Of a stretch of DNA of 64,000 bases, positions 11,187 to 23,089 are shown piece by piece. Location: NCBI GenBank assembly GCA_026018925.1, contig JAKSZU010000012.1:47110858-47174857 (forward strand). Direction: 5' to 3'. Position numbers and translations under genes: made by a program. The notes beneath the pieces were generated by a model. It was not told where the DNA came from. It saw only the letters and a program-made list of their open reading frames with translations, and searched no databases. Origin of the DNA: Tupaia tana (Eukaryota; Chordata; Mammalia; Scandentia; Tupaiidae). The stretch's first letter is position 1, and the number at the start of each line of letters is the position of its first letter.

Positions 11187-14100
11187 ATGGCTAACTTAAA
11201 TGTCGGTACAGATCCTGTAACATCGATAATAACATTGAATGTTAATGGGTTAAATTCTCCAATCAAGAGACACAGACTGGCTGAATGGATAAAAAAACAG
11301 AAACCCTCTATCTGTTGCCTACAAGAAACCCACCTCATGGAAAAAGACATACATAGACTGAAAGTGAAGGGTTGGAAAAAGGTTTTCCATGCAGTTGGGA
11401 ACCAAAAAAGAGCTGGAGTTGCGATACTAATTTCTGACAAAATAGGCTTTAAAACAAAAAGTGTCCAAAGAGACAAAGAAGGGCACTACATCATAGTAAA
11501 AGGCTCTATAGATCGAGAAGATATAACGCTTATTAATATCTATGCTCCTAACACAGGAGCACCCAAATATGTGAAGGAAAGATTGTTAGATCTGAAAGGG
11601 GAGATAGTCTGCAACACACTAATTGTTGGAGATCTCAACACCGCATTATCCCCTCTGGACAGATCATCTAGGCAAAAAATAGGTAGAGAGATCAAGGATC
11701 TAAATGATACCATAAATCAATTGGACTTAACAGACATCTATAGAACTTTCCACCCAAAAACCACAAGATATAGTTTTTTCTCACCCCGACATGGAACTTT
11801 CTTGAAGATTGACCACATCATAGGACACAAAGCAAGCCTCTGCAGATTCAGAGGCATAGAAACTATTTCCAGCATCTTCTCTGACCATGATGGAATTAAA
11901 CTCGAATTTAATTTCAAGAGAAACCCTCAAAAATACCTAAAAACATGGAAACTAAATAACCTACTCCTGAATGACTCCACTATTACCGAAGAAATAAAGT
12001 CCGAAATCAAAAGATTCATGGAAGCCAATGACAATGAAGATACAAGTTTCCATAATCTTTGGGACACTGCCAAAGCAGTCATAAGAGGGAAGTTCATAGC
12101 AATTAGTGCACATAAGAGGAAGACAGAGAAAAGGCTAATGGATCACCTAACATCAAGCCTTAGAGAACTGGAAAAGCAACAGCAAAAAAATCCAAAAAAT
12201 TACAGGAGAAAGGAAATAATAAAGATCCGAGCAGAAATAAATGAAATAGAAAATAAACGTACTATACAGAAAGTAAGTGAAAGCAAAAGCTGGTTCTTTG
12301 AAAGGATAAACAAAATTGATACCCCACTAGCGAGACTTATTAAGAAGAAGAGAGAAAGGAACCAGATGAATCAAATCTGCAATGAGGCTGGTAACATAAC
12401 AACAGACATAGTAGAAATTCAAAACATCATTAGAGGATACTTTGAACATCTATACGCTAAGAAACAAGATAATCTGGATGAGATGGACAAATTCCTGGAC
12501 AAATATAATCTACCAAGAATGAGCCAGGAAGAAATAGAAAGTCTGACTAGGCCCATAACAAGCCAGGAGATTGAATCAGTAATAAGTAACCTCCCAACAA
12601 AGAAAAGCCCTGGCCCCGATGGATTCACCTCTGAATTCTACAAAACTTTCAAAGAAGAGTTAACTCCCATTCTGCTCAAATTATTTCTAAAGATCCAAAA
12701 GGGCGAATCTCTCCCTAATTTATTCTATGAAGCCTCTGTCACCCTCATCCTCAAAACAGATAAGGACAGGACAAGGAAGGAAAACTATAGACGAATATCT
12801 CTGATGAACATAGACTCAAAGATTCTCAACAAGATACTAGCAAATCGTATTCAACAACTTATAAAGAAGATCATACACCATGATCAGGTAGGCTTTATTC
12901 CAGGAATTCAAGGTTGGTTCAACATACGCAAAACCAGATGTGTAATACATCATATTAATAGGAAGAAAGACAAAAACCATATGGTCATATCGATTGACAC
13001 AGAAAAAGCATTTGATAAGATACAATATCCATTCATGATCAAGACTCTTAGCAAAATCGGCATAGAAGGGCCATTTCTCAATACCATAAAAGCCATCTAT
13101 GAAAAACCCATAGCGAACATCATCCTGAATGGAGAAAAGCTGAAAGCTTTCCCACTAAACACAGGAACAAGACAAGGATGCCCACTTTCTCCTCTCCTTT
13201 TCAATATAGTTCTGGAAGTCCTCGTCAACGCAATCAGAAAAGAGGAAAAAATAAAGGGCATTCAAATAGGAAAAGAAGAGGTGAAACTCTCTCTATTTGC
13301 AGATGACATGATTGTATACATAGAAGACCCAATGGTCTCCATGGAAAAACTACTGGAAGTAATACATGAATTCAGTAAAGTTGCAGCATATAAAATCAAT
13401 ATACAGAAATCGATAGCATTTCTATATACGAATAACAGGCAGACTGAGATAGAACTGAAAAAACTTATTCCGTTTACCATAGCCACTAAAAGTATAAGAT
13501 ATTTAGGAATAAATCTAACCAAAGAAGTTAAAGACCTCCACAAGGAAAACTATGAGAAGGTAAAAAAAGAAATTGAAAATGACACAAAAAAATGGAAGGA
13601 CATCCCATGTTCATGGATTGGAAGAGTTAATATAATCAAAATGGCAATTCTACCCAAATTAATCTACCTATTTAATGCAATGCCAATCAAAGTACCAGAC
13701 ACATTCTTCACAGATCTAGAAAAGACAATCTTAAAATTTGTCTGGAATCATAAAAGACCCCGTATTGCCAAAGCACTTCTACACAAGAAGAATGGAGTGG
13801 GTGGCGTCTCAATCCCCGATCCAAAAATATATTACAAAGCTGTGGTAATAAAGACAGCATGGTATTGGCACAGAAACAGACATGTGGACCAATGGAACAG
13901 AATAGAGTCCCCAGAAATAAGTGCCCAAACATACAGTCAACTGATCTTTGACAAGGGGTACCAGTCAATCCAGTGGGAAAATGAAAGCCTCTTCAGCAAG
14001 TGGTGCTGGAGAAACTGGACTTCCACTTGCAGAAAGATGAATCTGAACCCCTACCTCTCTCCTTTGACAAGAATCAAGTCAAGGTGGATCAAGGATCTAA

Positions 14101-15029
14101 ATCTAAGACCTCAAACTATAAAGCTGCTCCTGGAGAATGCTGGGGAAACTCTGGGAGACATTGGTGTAGGGAAAGACTTCCTAAAGAAGACCCTCAAAGC
14201 AGAGTCCATCGTCCACAAAATAGACAAGTGGGATTACATCAGACTAAGAAGTTTCTGCATGGCCAAAGACACAGTAGTTAGTGTGAATCGACAGCCCTCA
14301 GAATGGGAAAATATTTTTGTAAATGTTGCATCAGATAAGGGACTGATAACCAGAATACACAAGGAACTAAAAAAGGTGTTTGGAAAAAAGATGAGCAACC
14401 CTATTAAAAGATGGGAGAAGGAGATGAAGAAAACACTCTCTAAAGATGACATACGAATGGCCAAAAGGCATATGAAAAAATGTTCAACCTCCCTCATCGT
14501 AAGGGAAATGCAGATAAAAACAACAATGAGGTACCACCTAACCCCAGTCAGATTGTCTAATATTAAAAAAACAAAAAATGATAAGTGTTGGCGGGGGTGT
14601 GGTGAAAGGGGAACTCTTTTACACTGCTGGTGGGAATGTAGATTAGTCCAACCACTGTGGAGAATAATTTGGAGATTCCTCAAAAATCTACAGATAGATC
14701 TGCCATATGATCCAGAGATCCCACTCCTCGGTATCTACCCAAAGGACAGAAGAATTCTGCATTGGAAAAGTGCTTGCACATCGATGTTTATTGCGGCACT
14801 ATTCACAATTGCTAAGTCATGGAACCAACCCAGATGTCCCCGTATGGAGGAATGGATTGAAAAACTGTGGCACATATACTCAGCCATAAAAACCAACAGA
14901 GCCCTGGCTTTTGACAGAAAGTGGAAGAATATGGAAGATGTACTGCTGAGTGAGGCAAGCCAGGCTATGAAGGAGAGACATTGTATGTCCCCACTTAACA
15001 TATACCGTTTGTCTGCATTCTATGTCTGA
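11187..15029 (+). CDS. L1 ORF2p: endonuclease and reverse transcriptase, apparently complete
   Basis: 1280 codons without a stop, against about 1275 in human L1 ORF2p. The N-terminal APE-type endonuclease (about 1-243) keeps N18, E47, Y119, D149, N151, D209, D233 and H234, which are the usual catalytic set shifted by four residues. The reverse transcriptase has [11 protein letters not shown] (motif A), [13 protein letters not shown], and FADD at 704-707 with both catalytic aspartates. The C-terminal Cys-rich motif [18 protein letters not shown] is present near residues 1148-1165. The protein nicks target DNA and primes reverse transcription of L1, and in trans of SINE RNAs. The start ATG is just before TLNVNGLN, as in other L1s. 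With ORF1 and the 5' UTR missing, expression would need a flanking promoter. Intactness of every residue was checked by motif only. Confidence 0.93.
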   Translation: MANLNVGTDPVTSIITLNVNGLNSPIKRHRLAEWIKKQKPSICCLQETHLMEKDIHRLKVKGWKKVFHAVGNQKRAGVAILISDKIGFKTKSVQRDKEGHYIIVKGSIDREDITLINIYAPNTGAPKYVKERLLDLKGEIVCNTLIVGDLNTALSPLDRSSRQKIGREIKDLNDTINQLDLTDIYRTFHPKTTRYSFFSPRHGTFLKIDHIIGHKASLCRFRGIETISSIFSDHDGIKLEFNFKRNPQKYLKTWKLNNLLLNDSTITEEIKSEIKRFMEANDNEDTSFHNLWDTAKAVIRGKFIAISAHKRKTEKRLMDHLTSSLRELEKQQQKNPKNYRRKEIIKIRAEINEIENKRTIQKVSESKSWFFERINKIDTPLARLIKKKRERNQMNQICNEAGNITTDIVEIQNIIRGYFEHLYAKKQDNLDEMDKFLDKYNLPRMSQEEIESLTRPITSQEIESVISNLPTKKSPGPDGFTSEFYKTFKEELTPILLKLFLKIQKGESLPNLFYEASVTLILKTDKDRTRKENYRRISLMNIDSKILNKILANRIQQLIKKIIHHDQVGFIPGIQGWFNIRKTRCVIHHINRKKDKNHMVISIDTEKAFDKIQYPFMIKTLSKIGIEGPFLNTIKAIYEKPIANIILNGEKLKAFPLNTGTRQGCPLSPLLFNIVLEVLVNAIRKEEKIKGIQIGKEEVKLSLFADDMIVYIEDPMVSMEKLLEVIHEFSKVAAYKINIQKSIAFLYTNNRQTEIELKKLIPFTIATKSIRYLGINLTKEVKDLHKENYEKVKKEIENDTKKWKDIPCSWIGRVNIIKMAILPKLIYLFNAMPIKVPDTFFTDLEKTILKFVWNHKRPRIAKALLHKKNGVGGVSIPDPKIYYKAVVIKTAWYWHRNRHVDQWNRIESPEISAQTYSQLIFDKGYQSIQWENESLFSKWCWRNWTSTCRKMNLNPYLSPLTRIKSRWIKDLNLRPQTIKLLLENAGETLGDIGVGKDFLKKTLKAESIVHKIDKWDYIRLRSFCMAKDTVVSVNRQPSEWENIFVNVASDKGLITRIHKELKKVFGKKMSNPIKRWEKEMKKTLSKDDIRMAKRHMKKCSTSLIVREMQIKTTMRYHLTPVRLSNIKKTKNDKCWRGCGERGTLLHCWWECRLVQPLWRIIWRFLKNLQIDLPYDPEIPLLGIYPKDRRILHWKSACTSMFIAALFTIAKSWNQPRCPRMEEWIEKLWHIYSAIKTNRALAFDRKWKNMEDVLLSEASQAMKERHCMSPLNIYRLSAFYV

Positions 15030-15308
15030 AACTGATTGACTAACAGTTGAACAAACACAAGAGATGGGTGTGAATGTCAGATGAGGTGTATGTGGAGGAG
15101 TGGGGCCCAACGAAAGACATTTAGAGAAGGGATACAGAGGTAGAGCATTGACGGGATGGGGAGGTGTGGTGTTATCTGTTGAAGATATTTCGATCAACGG
15201 GTCTGGGGAGAAATGTTCACATATCGAAATGGTCTCATTGTAAGCCAAACAATATGATTGAAAGTATATACAAAAATAAATAAATTAAATAAAAAAAAAG
15301 CTTGGGGA

Positions 15309-15599
15309 TGTGTTCATTTTTTACAGATAAATATATAGCCCTTAAGTGTACATCATGCCATAACTTTTTATTTAGAGATAAGTAGAAGTTGGGACTCAGA
15401 TGCTAAGGGTTTTTAGAAAAGGCATCCTTAATCTCATGACTTTATCTTAAAGAGCAGAAGGAGGGACAGAAGCTTTACCCACAAGAAACTTAGCATAGAG
15501 GGGTCTGAAAGTGATATTTTTTTCAACATAACCTAACCATGGTGTCAATTTTTACAATAGCTCAGCTTAATACAGAGCAAAGACAGTCTGGTGTAACAA
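15309..15599. other. right flank of the L1, possible ERV-B pol debris
   Basis: Lies between the L1 and the protease remnant of ERV-B. Probably decayed minus-strand pol or pro sequence, but no motif is readable. Confidence 0.35.
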
Positions 15600-15800
15600 G
15601 GAAACTATGAGGCAAAGCAGGGGTTTTGTGAAGTGACAGTAGAAGGATTTCCTTGCAGCTCTAACCACTAGGCTAGTCTGAGGAGAAATAGGTCTAGAGT
15701 AGGAGATAAGGACAGAGTAGGTGGCCCTGTATCCAAAAGCAACTCAGCTTATCTGCCCGTCATGATCAAAATGACTCTGGGCTCTAGTCCCATGATGACA
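15600..15800 (-). pseudogene. ERV-B protease remnant
   Basis: The minus-strand translation gives EPRVILIMTG, then LLLDTGPPTLS. The catalytic D-T-G lies at 15733-15725. It then loses frame. This is the aspartic protease part of a class I ERV. A homopolymer T/G run at 15803-15823 lies just upstream. Confidence 0.65.
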
Positions 15801-15849
15801 GCTTTTTTTTGGGGGGGGGGGGGTGGCTGGCTGGGGTGGGACTCATTAG

Positions 15850-16664
15850 TCCTGTTTTTATTGTAGGGTCATAAGGGAGCTTGTCCTCGACCCCTGTGTT
15901 CTTCAACTCAGGGGGACATAGAGCAGCCCAATGATCTATTTGCTGGCAATGAGGACATGATGTCTATGGTAGGTTATCCCAAATTGGACACTGGTCCAAC
16001 GTTCCTTTTGTTCATAAATGGAACGTTTGCCATCTTTGTTATGTTGGGAACCCTGAGCCACTGGATGGGAGGAATTGTGTGATATAGTCAATAATTGGGC
16101 TCGTCTTGATTCTTTTCTTTTTTTCTTTTTTTTTTTTTTTTTTTTTAACCCTTGCTTTTTCCTTCTGGTCTGGATTCTATGAGGTTGTTAGTGGCAAACT
16201 GAAGGAGGTCATCTAAGGTCACTCCTGACCCCTGTATAAGCCCTTGGGTTTTTTTTTTTAATTTTTTCTTGTTTATTTTCTTTTAATATTGGGAGTCTAT
16301 TTGGACAAGAACTTGTCTTTTGAAACAACATTGAACTGAATCATCTAAGAATTTTCTTAGATTTGTTTTGAGCTGTGAGGAACCTGGAATTGTGAAGACC
16401 TAAATTTGAATGGATCCTGTAAAGAGCTATATATAACAAGTTTGTAAGTTTTATAAAGTGTCTGCCTTGTCAGCTATAGAAAAGTTCTACTTGGAGAATA
16501 GATTTGTCATATTTGCCCCAGTTTTTGAGAATGCAGCCAACAGGAGAGTCCTGAGGGGTAGAAGTTTGATTTCCTATTTGAAAGAGAAAACAGGGGGAAC
16601 ACCAGAAGATAGGAAGAAGGGAGACAGCTAGGAGCTCTGGCAAAAACCTGTCGCTTTTCAGCAT
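15850..16664 (-). pseudogene. ERV-B gag remnant (matrix, capsid end, nucleocapsid)
   Basis: Read on the minus strand. A matrix-like PVGCILKNWGKYD is at about 16560-16515. A capsid-end stretch VTLDDLLQFATNN is near 16240-16195. A single CX2CX4HX4C zinc knuckle (CPHCQQIDHWAALC) is at about 15960-15915. This order matches gag of class I ERVs and continues into the protease at 15800. A T-rich insertion near 16115-16145 and several stops break the frame. Confidence 0.65.
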
Positions 16665-16928
16665 TAACCTGTCCTACTTCCTGCCTTGATTTTTGCCTTA
16701 GTAGGTCCCCAGACAAGAGTTTTCTAATCTCCATTTTCCATATCAAGACACACCCAAAGCCAGTTCTGGGAACCTCATTACACGGCTGTCTAAATGTACA
16801 TCTTATATAGACATAGCTGGCCAGTTTAAATTGTTCTTTTGTTTGGTAAGCAAACATGTCAAGGGAAAATTGGAGTCCATAATGATCACCTGCCCACTGG
16901 ATTATAATACTCCAATTTTTAAAGTTTT

Positions 16929-16930
16929 TC

Positions 16931-16978
<48 letters not shown>
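16929..16978. repeat. (CT)n microsatellite
   Basis: Pure CT dinucleotide tract of about 44 bp starting after gtttctctc. Confidence 0.95.
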
Positions 16979-16980
<2 letters not shown>

Positions 16981-17168
16981 GCTTGTAGCCTGTATGCAGA
17001 GCTAGAACTTTTAACTCTTAGCAAGTTTAGTTTTTGGCATATATACACCAGCAGCTCCTAACATATATTTTATAAACAGACAAAAACTGTTTAATAAGTT
17101 TTTCTAATATAGAACAGAGCGATCTGATTAATAGATCTAATCCAATATCTTTTGTTTTTGTAAAATTT

Positions 17169-17447
17169 TTTTTTCTATTTTTTTGGAGGGGTTTATTTTT
17201 GTAGGGCGTGTTTGCTCACCAGAAAGACAGAGAGAGACAGAGAGATCGAAAGTGAGAAATCACCCCCCAGGGAGGATGGCCTCACCGCAATCCCTTCTCC
17301 TCTATTCTGCTCTCGGGCTCTTGGGCACACATGCACACACGCCCGGCATGAGTTTAAACCACCAGGTCCGGGACTCAAACCACAGTTGACTACATGGGAG
17401 TCCAGCAACATAGCCACTACACCAACCGCTACACCAACTGCTGGTCC
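17169..17447 (-). mobile_element. tRNA-derived SINE (family A)
   Basis: Reverse copy with the 17-bp target duplication ttgtttttgtaaaattt at 17152-17168 and 17448-17464. A small duplication (ctacaccaac..ctacaccaact) sits inside the tRNA-like head. Confidence 0.94.
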
Positions 17448-17689
17448 TTGTTTTTGTAAAATTTAAAGGCTCACAATAGAACTACTTAAACTTCATGTTA
17501 ATCAAGGCATATTAACTTATTTAAAGATGACTCTGACATTTTATGAGCCCTTATTTTAATTAAGCGCAACTTTAAAATCCTACAATATCTGAAAACTTTA
17601 CTTGTAACTACCCCTTTCATAAGCCTTTAAATTTCCTTAAACCATTATGTCTTGATTACCTATGAAAAACAAGAAAAGGTATTCATTAA

Positions 17690-17900
17690 TCCATTTTCCC
17701 TGTTAGATATCCACCACATAACATACAACACATAGCATGTAAATTCCAGTTGTTTTGTTGTGGAAAAACAGATGCTGAGAAATGAAAAGCAGCAATCCAG
17801 AGAGAAAAAGGAGAACTCTTTATTACACCAGTGGGAATGGAGGAGTTCACACTCTGAAGCTCTAGCCCCAGCTGAGAGAGTGAGAAATCACCCTTTAAAT
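17690..17900 (-). repeat. LTR fragment, family epsilon
   Basis: The reverse complement (taataaagagttctcc, then gctgcttttcatttctc and ccacaacaaaacaactgg) matches 45750-45840. It has an aataaa signal followed by a U5-like region. Confidence 0.65.
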
Positions 17901-18936
17901 AAATCATCTTTAAATAAGTTAATATGCCTTGATTAACATGAGCACAGTCTTTTATGGGTGAATTTGGGAGGGGTGTTTCAGCATGTTTGGAGTGTCTTAT
18001 CAGGGAAAAGGCTCAGTGTCTGGCCTAATACAGAGCTAGCAGCCTGATCAAGGCCTCCAGATACTCAACAGTTCAGGGAAAGGGCAGCTAACTCATGGGT
18101 AACAGAAAGCCCAGCCACCTATCAACTCTAGGTTCCTTCAAGGTTATTTATAAGTTCTGGGTTGCTCCACATCAGTTTCATTAAACCAATCATATTAAGA
18201 TAAATGAGATGATGCCTGGCCAATAAAACCTTGGACAAAATATATGTTAGAAACTGTAAAGATTTTCATTTACTAAACTTTTTTTAAAAAATCACATTTG
18301 AAGCTGGGTATTTGTCAAAGATTTATTCCAGTGACCTTGAAAAGCATTTAGATTAATTTGTATGTACACTCTTATTTATCAGGCAAATTGAGTGGAATTC
18401 CTTAAGGCCTTTTATCACATAGATGCATGGCATACAGCATATAACATATATGCACCTACATCAACAAAAGGCTTCATAATCCTTTTGGAATGTTTTTTAT
18501 ACTTTTTTTGGTATCTCCTTTTAAAGAAGTTTTAGAACTTAACCTTTAGATGTTTACTTTTTACCTCAGGCTTTGTTAGAAAGAAAATACAGTTTTTAAA
18601 TAACCTTGAACTTTTAGTAAACAGAGAGGATCTATAGAACTGAGAAAACTATGAATTTTAACCCTATACTTGAAAGAATTGAATTATCCTTGTTCAGTAT
18701 CTGTTCAAAAAACAAAGAAACATGCTTAAGTTCAGCTATCAATATTTATTTGGACTGTCAAAAAATTTATCCAGATCAGTTTTAATTTGTTTAAAATCAC
18801 TAAGAGAAAAAGGGCTTGTGAACTTGTAAAAGGCTGAATTTTCTTTCTCTAAACTCAACTGAGAGACCTATAGGAGAAGTTGTCTCTAGGGCCTATGGAT
18901 AGATGTGGAGAATGCAATTCAGAGTGAACTGAGCAG
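17901..18936. other. unassigned, AT-rich, probably ERV internal or LTR flank
   Basis: No coding motif could be recognised. A mixture of AT-rich sequence and fragments leads up to the tandem LTRs. Confidence 0.4.
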
Positions 18937-19503
18937 GGACCCCCTAATGTATTTTCTAAGGTTCTTGAAATATAAGCTCCATTTCCATTGCAATGGCCCA
19001 GAGTAAGGGATGAGTCTTCAGACTTTGGTTACGATAATGAAAGAACTTTGACCATGAATAAAGGCCATTCAACCTGGACCTCTAAAACTTTCACTTAAAG
19101 GAAAGAAAAGGTTTTAATTTCAATATGTAAAATGTTTTGTAGGATGGAACCTGCTAGCTGTGAGCTCAAAGACCCCAGGCTAAATGACTCCAGAAACCTG
19201 AACAGAAATTTGATTATTTAAGGCCTTAATAATCAAGAATGCCCATGAGATGATCATGTCCTCTTGAACCAATCACTGAACTGATAATGCACCTGGGACC
19301 TCTGCCCCTAATTTTGCCCTTAAAAATGCATGTGGGGAACATCTCAGGGATACTGGGTCTTTTCAGCATGAGCTGCCCGCTCTCCCTGCTTTGCACTTTG
19401 CATTAAAGCTGTACTTTCCTTCATCACACCATGTGCCTGTGGTTTGGTTTTATAGTGCTTGGGTGAATGAACCTGATTTGAGTTTGGTAATGAAACAGAG
19501 CAA
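18937..19503 (+). repeat. LTR alpha, first unit of a tandem pair
   Basis: Runs from ggaccccctaatgtatttt through cccctaattttgcccttaaa and the gcattaaagctgtactttcc signal region to gaacctgatttgag. The next unit begins 567 bp later with the same landmark. Confidence 0.8.
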
Positions 19504-20056
19504 GAACCCCCTAATGTATTTTCTTGGGTTCCTGAAATATAAAGTCCATTTGCATTGTAATGGTCCAGAGTAAGGAGTAAGTCTTCAGACTTTGGTTATG
19601 ATAATGACCAACATGGACCATGAGTGAGGGCCATTTGACCTCTAAAACTCTCACTTAAAGGAAAGAAAGTTTTCATTTCAATATGTAATATGTTTTGTAG
19701 ACTGGAAACTGCTGGTTGTGAGCTCAGAGACTCCAGGCTGAAGGGTTCCAGACACCTGAAGAGGAATTTGATTATCTAAGGCCTCACCAATAAAGAATGC
19801 CCACAAGCTGATCACGCCCTCTTAAACCAATCACTGAACTGATCATGCGCCTGGGACCTCTGCCCCTAATTTTGCCCTTAAAAAACGCTTGTGGGGAACA
19901 TCTCGGGGAGACCGGGTCTTTTCAGCATGAGCTGCCCACTCTCCTTGCTTTACACTTTGCAATAAAGCTGTACTTTCCTTCATCACACCATGTACCTATA
20001 GCTTGGTTTTATAGCGCTTGGGGGAGCGAACCTGATTTGAGTTCGGTAACAGTAAC
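19504..20056 (+). repeat. LTR alpha, second unit of a tandem pair
   Basis: Direct repeat of the preceding unit with gcaataaagctgtactttcc and the end gagttcggtaaca. There is no internal retroviral sequence between the units. Confidence 0.8.
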
Positions 20057-20889
20057 AGGAGGACTAGATAAAGCAGTTTCCGAGGAGCTAGCAGGATGAA
20101 AGTCCTTATGTCTTATCACATATGAGCCTGGGGAGCCTTGTAGACTTTGAGCCAGTGGAAGAGAAGCGTGAGTTAAGAGGAAATAAAGAGTACTTACATC
20201 TCTCAACATATAAAGGCACTGTATGTATGAAATTTTCCTCATTTCCCTAGGTGTCTATAAAGAGATCTAATCACATAATAGTATTATAGTTAATATTTCT
20301 CTCTGATTGGCAGGTTTACCATCTTCCAACTTGTATTGTGGCCATGACTGAGTGTAAAAGAAAATTAAGCATTTTTTTGTTTTCAAGTTTTGAGTCAAAG
20401 GAATTTTAATGTTTTAGAGCACAGTTCAAGGGAATCAGTCCACTGCAGGAGGTGGTAGAGTGGGTATTTTTCATCTGTAAAAATAAAGGGAGAACAAAAG
20501 TGTCCTTCTTATTTCACCTCTGTACAGGAGACAGTAAATATAGTCAAGCCTAATCTACTGCCTGGGAGTAGTAGCCATCAATAACCAGAATCTGCCACCA
20601 GTCTTATCCATACCTGGCCAACAGTCCTAATGGAAAGATAGGAAATAAAAACCTCCAATGACCATGAAGGGGAGAGGGGGAGGGTATGTGCCACTTTCTA
20701 GCCTCCTCCCCCCTTTCGCTTTAATCCTCCCACAAATTGCCCCAGGCTCACACCAGAAAATGGCCATCAGTGTGCCTCTAAGCAAAATCATTTGCAGTTT
20801 CAGTGTCACTGTTGAAATTGAGGGACCCCCTAAGAGGGTGGGATCCTCGGTTCCCTTTTCTGTTAAATAAAAAGTAAGAATTTCTCAAA
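20057..20889. other. unassigned sequence between LTR alpha copies
   Basis: The last part (agaatttctcaaactg) also precedes the LTR at 43.8 kb, where it reads agaatttcccatgctg, so it may be the 3' end of the ERV interior. No gene motif is seen. Confidence 0.45.
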
Positions 20890-21475
20890 CTGAAAATTAA
20901 TAAGGGCTGAACTAAATGTGAAGTGTATTTTCTAAGGTTCTTAGAATACAAAGTCCATTTCCATTGTAATGGAACTAATCACTGAACTGATAATATGCTT
21001 GCGACTTCTGCCCCTAATTTTGCCCTTAAAAATGCATGTGGGGGGACCAGCAGTTAGCATAATGGGTACGTCGCAGGAATCCCATGTAGTCAACCACGGT
21101 TCACATCCCGGACCCGGTGGCTTGAGACTCACACTGGGTGCATACGTGTGCGTGCTCAAGATCCCGAGAGGAGAACAGAGGAGAAGGGATTGCGGTGTGG
21201 CTATCCCCCCTGGGTGGTGATTTCTCGCTTTCTATCTCTCCGTCTCTCTCTGTCTGGCTGGCAAGCACACACGCCCTATAGCAAAAACCTCTCCAAAAAA
21301 AAAAAATGCATGTGGGGAGCATCTCAGGGATGCTGGGTCTTTTCAGCATGAGCTTTCCACCCTCCATGTTTTGCTCTTTGTAATAAAGCTGCATTTCTCT
21401 TCATCACACCAGGTGCCTATGATTTGGTTTTATAGTGCTTGCGTGAGTGAATCTAATCTGAGTTCAGTAACAGTT
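20890..21475 (+). repeat. LTR alpha followed by a primer site
   Basis: Starts near tgaaaattaataagggctg and ends gagttcagtaaca. An internal deletion is seen after ccattgtaatgg. It is split by a SINE at 21044-21301. The primer-like site three bases after the end indicates a 5' LTR. Confidence 0.78.
21044..21301 (+). mobile_element. tRNA-derived SINE inside LTR alpha
   Basis: Full family A copy. The target duplication aaaaatgcatgtgggg (21028-21043 and 21302-21317) is LTR sequence seen uninterrupted at 19322-19337. Confidence 0.95.
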
Positions 21476-21478
21476 TAA

Positions 21479-21497
21479 TGGTGACCCAGATTGGACT
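21479..21497 (+). promoter_or_regulatory. retroviral primer-binding site, tRNA-Arg-like
   Basis: tggtgacccagattggact follows the LTR end. It fits the complement of the 3' end of a tRNA-Arg isoacceptor with about two mismatches, by my recall of mammalian tRNA sequence. It would prime minus-strand DNA synthesis. Confidence 0.55.
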
Positions 21498-22795
21498 AAG
21501 GTCCTGCGTGGGCATCTAGCTCAAGGTACAGTAGTCCTTGACTGATAGCTGCCCTCAGAACTTGTCCTGCAGCTGCCTGAGCATCTTATCTCAGGGATAG
21601 TCCTGAGTGATTGGCCGCCAACCAGGCGCCATTGACACCTGGCAATTTCAGTTTTGTGGTAAAGGAAACACAGCATTGGATTGGATTTGGTAGATGTGTG
21701 GTAAGTTATGAGACTAGAGTGTGACACCACCAAGGCCTGTCTTTCCCTTTAGATATTTGGTTCGTACTGACAGAACGTTAGTTTCATGTGATCTTCCCCT
21801 TTGGATACAGGGTTAAGAAGCCTTGAGAGACCTTCTGGAAATTTGGTAACCTGTAAATTTGATTTTATAAGTTTTGCTTGAACTGGCCATGACTAGGACA
21901 GTATGGGCAACTGAGGGAGAGAGCTCTATTTCACCTTGTAGCCCTTCAGGTAAATTTTGTGGAATTGGGAACTTTTAGCTATGATTCTAAGGAAAGGACA
22001 AAAGATAACTCTTATGTAACATTTTCTGGCTCCAATGTTCCCTAGGATCCAGGGAACAGGGGCCAAAAAAAAAAATGGGTGTCAAAATTAGGTAACTAAG
22101 TTCCAGCTAGAATTGTTTTTGAGGAAAAATAAAAGTAACATGCTTAGAATTTTAGTTAGATGGTCTGCTTGCTAACCTACTCTGTGAAAATAAATGTGCA
22201 TTCATTTATATCAGTAAAGTCAACAGCAGATATAAATAATCTTCTCTGATGGTACCCCTCTTCCTTTTCTTGGAAGAGGGAAAAAGGGATTAGAAGTGTG
22301 ACCTCTGGTCTAGAAAGGCAAAGTTCTTAGCATTCTTTCCTCCACCCTTTCTTAGCATAACTCTGGACCTCTTTCACCCTTCAGAGTGCACAGCTTCCAG
22401 TAGTTTAGCCTGTCTTAAAGGAGCAATTTGTGTGGTTGCCATGTGCACAGGTGTATGTTAAATGTCTGTGTGCCTTTTTCTTTACTGATATGCCTCTGTG
22501 TCAGTAGTTTTTTAATGACTCTTGGGCAATTTCCTTAGCCCTTATAGATTTGGCATGGTCAACAGGGTAAACCAAAGCTTCTCTGCTCTTCCAGAAGTCA
22601 CAGCCAAAAAATCTCAGGACCTGACAGGTCAGCAAAAATGGGCAAAAACTTCTTACCATTCAAACTCCTGCTCTCTGTGGAATTCAGTTCAGTAGATGGT
22701 GAAAATAATTTAGTTTCTTTTCTAAATTAATATTAATGGAAGAAAGGGATTTGTATGAAATAGTTAGTCCCATCTGGTATAATGGCTAAAGTGTT
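21498..22795 (+). other. ERV leader and decayed interior after LTR alpha
   Basis: A good splice-donor-like gtggtaagtt lies at about 21697-21706. No gag frame survives. Several possible retroviral fragments are too decayed to name. Confidence 0.45.
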
Positions 22796-22799
22796 TTTT

Positions 22800-23085
22800 T
22801 TTTTTCTTTGTTTGCTTTTTCAAGAGGTTTTTATTTTGGAATGCATGAGCTTGCTAGAGAGAGAGAAGAGATGGTGAGAGGGAAAGTGAGAGATTACCCC
22901 CTGGGGGGGGGGGCGGTGGGTAGTCAGAGTGCAATCCCTTCTCTTCCATTCTTTTCTCAGGATCTTGGGCATGCATACACACAAGCCCAGTGTAATTTTG
23001 AAGCCACCAGGTCTGGGACTTGAACCATGATCTGCCATATGAGAATTCAGTGACATAACCACTGTGCCATCTGTTGGTCCCCATA
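22800..23085 (-). mobile_element. tRNA-derived SINE (family A)
   Basis: Reverse copy from tttttcaagaggtttttatt to gccatctgttggtcccc, with a G-run at about 22904-22914. A flanking agtgttttttt appears on both sides. Confidence 0.85.
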
Positions 23086-23089
23086 GTGT

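Larger units (their letters stand above)
10726..15295 (+). mobile_element. 5'-truncated LINE-1 with intact ORF2
   Basis: A 13-bp duplication aaaagcttgggga flanks the element at 10713-10725 and 15296-15308. The left site reads cat/aaaag, fitting a canonical L1 endonuclease nick. The element starts inside ORF1 and contains the ORF1 end (to 11142), a 44-bp spacer, ORF2 (11187-15029), a 266-bp 3' UTR and an A-rich end. Internal promoter and ORF1 N-terminus are absent, so it cannot be a full autonomous source even though ORF2 is open. Little decay suggests a fairly recent insertion. Confidence 0.96.
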
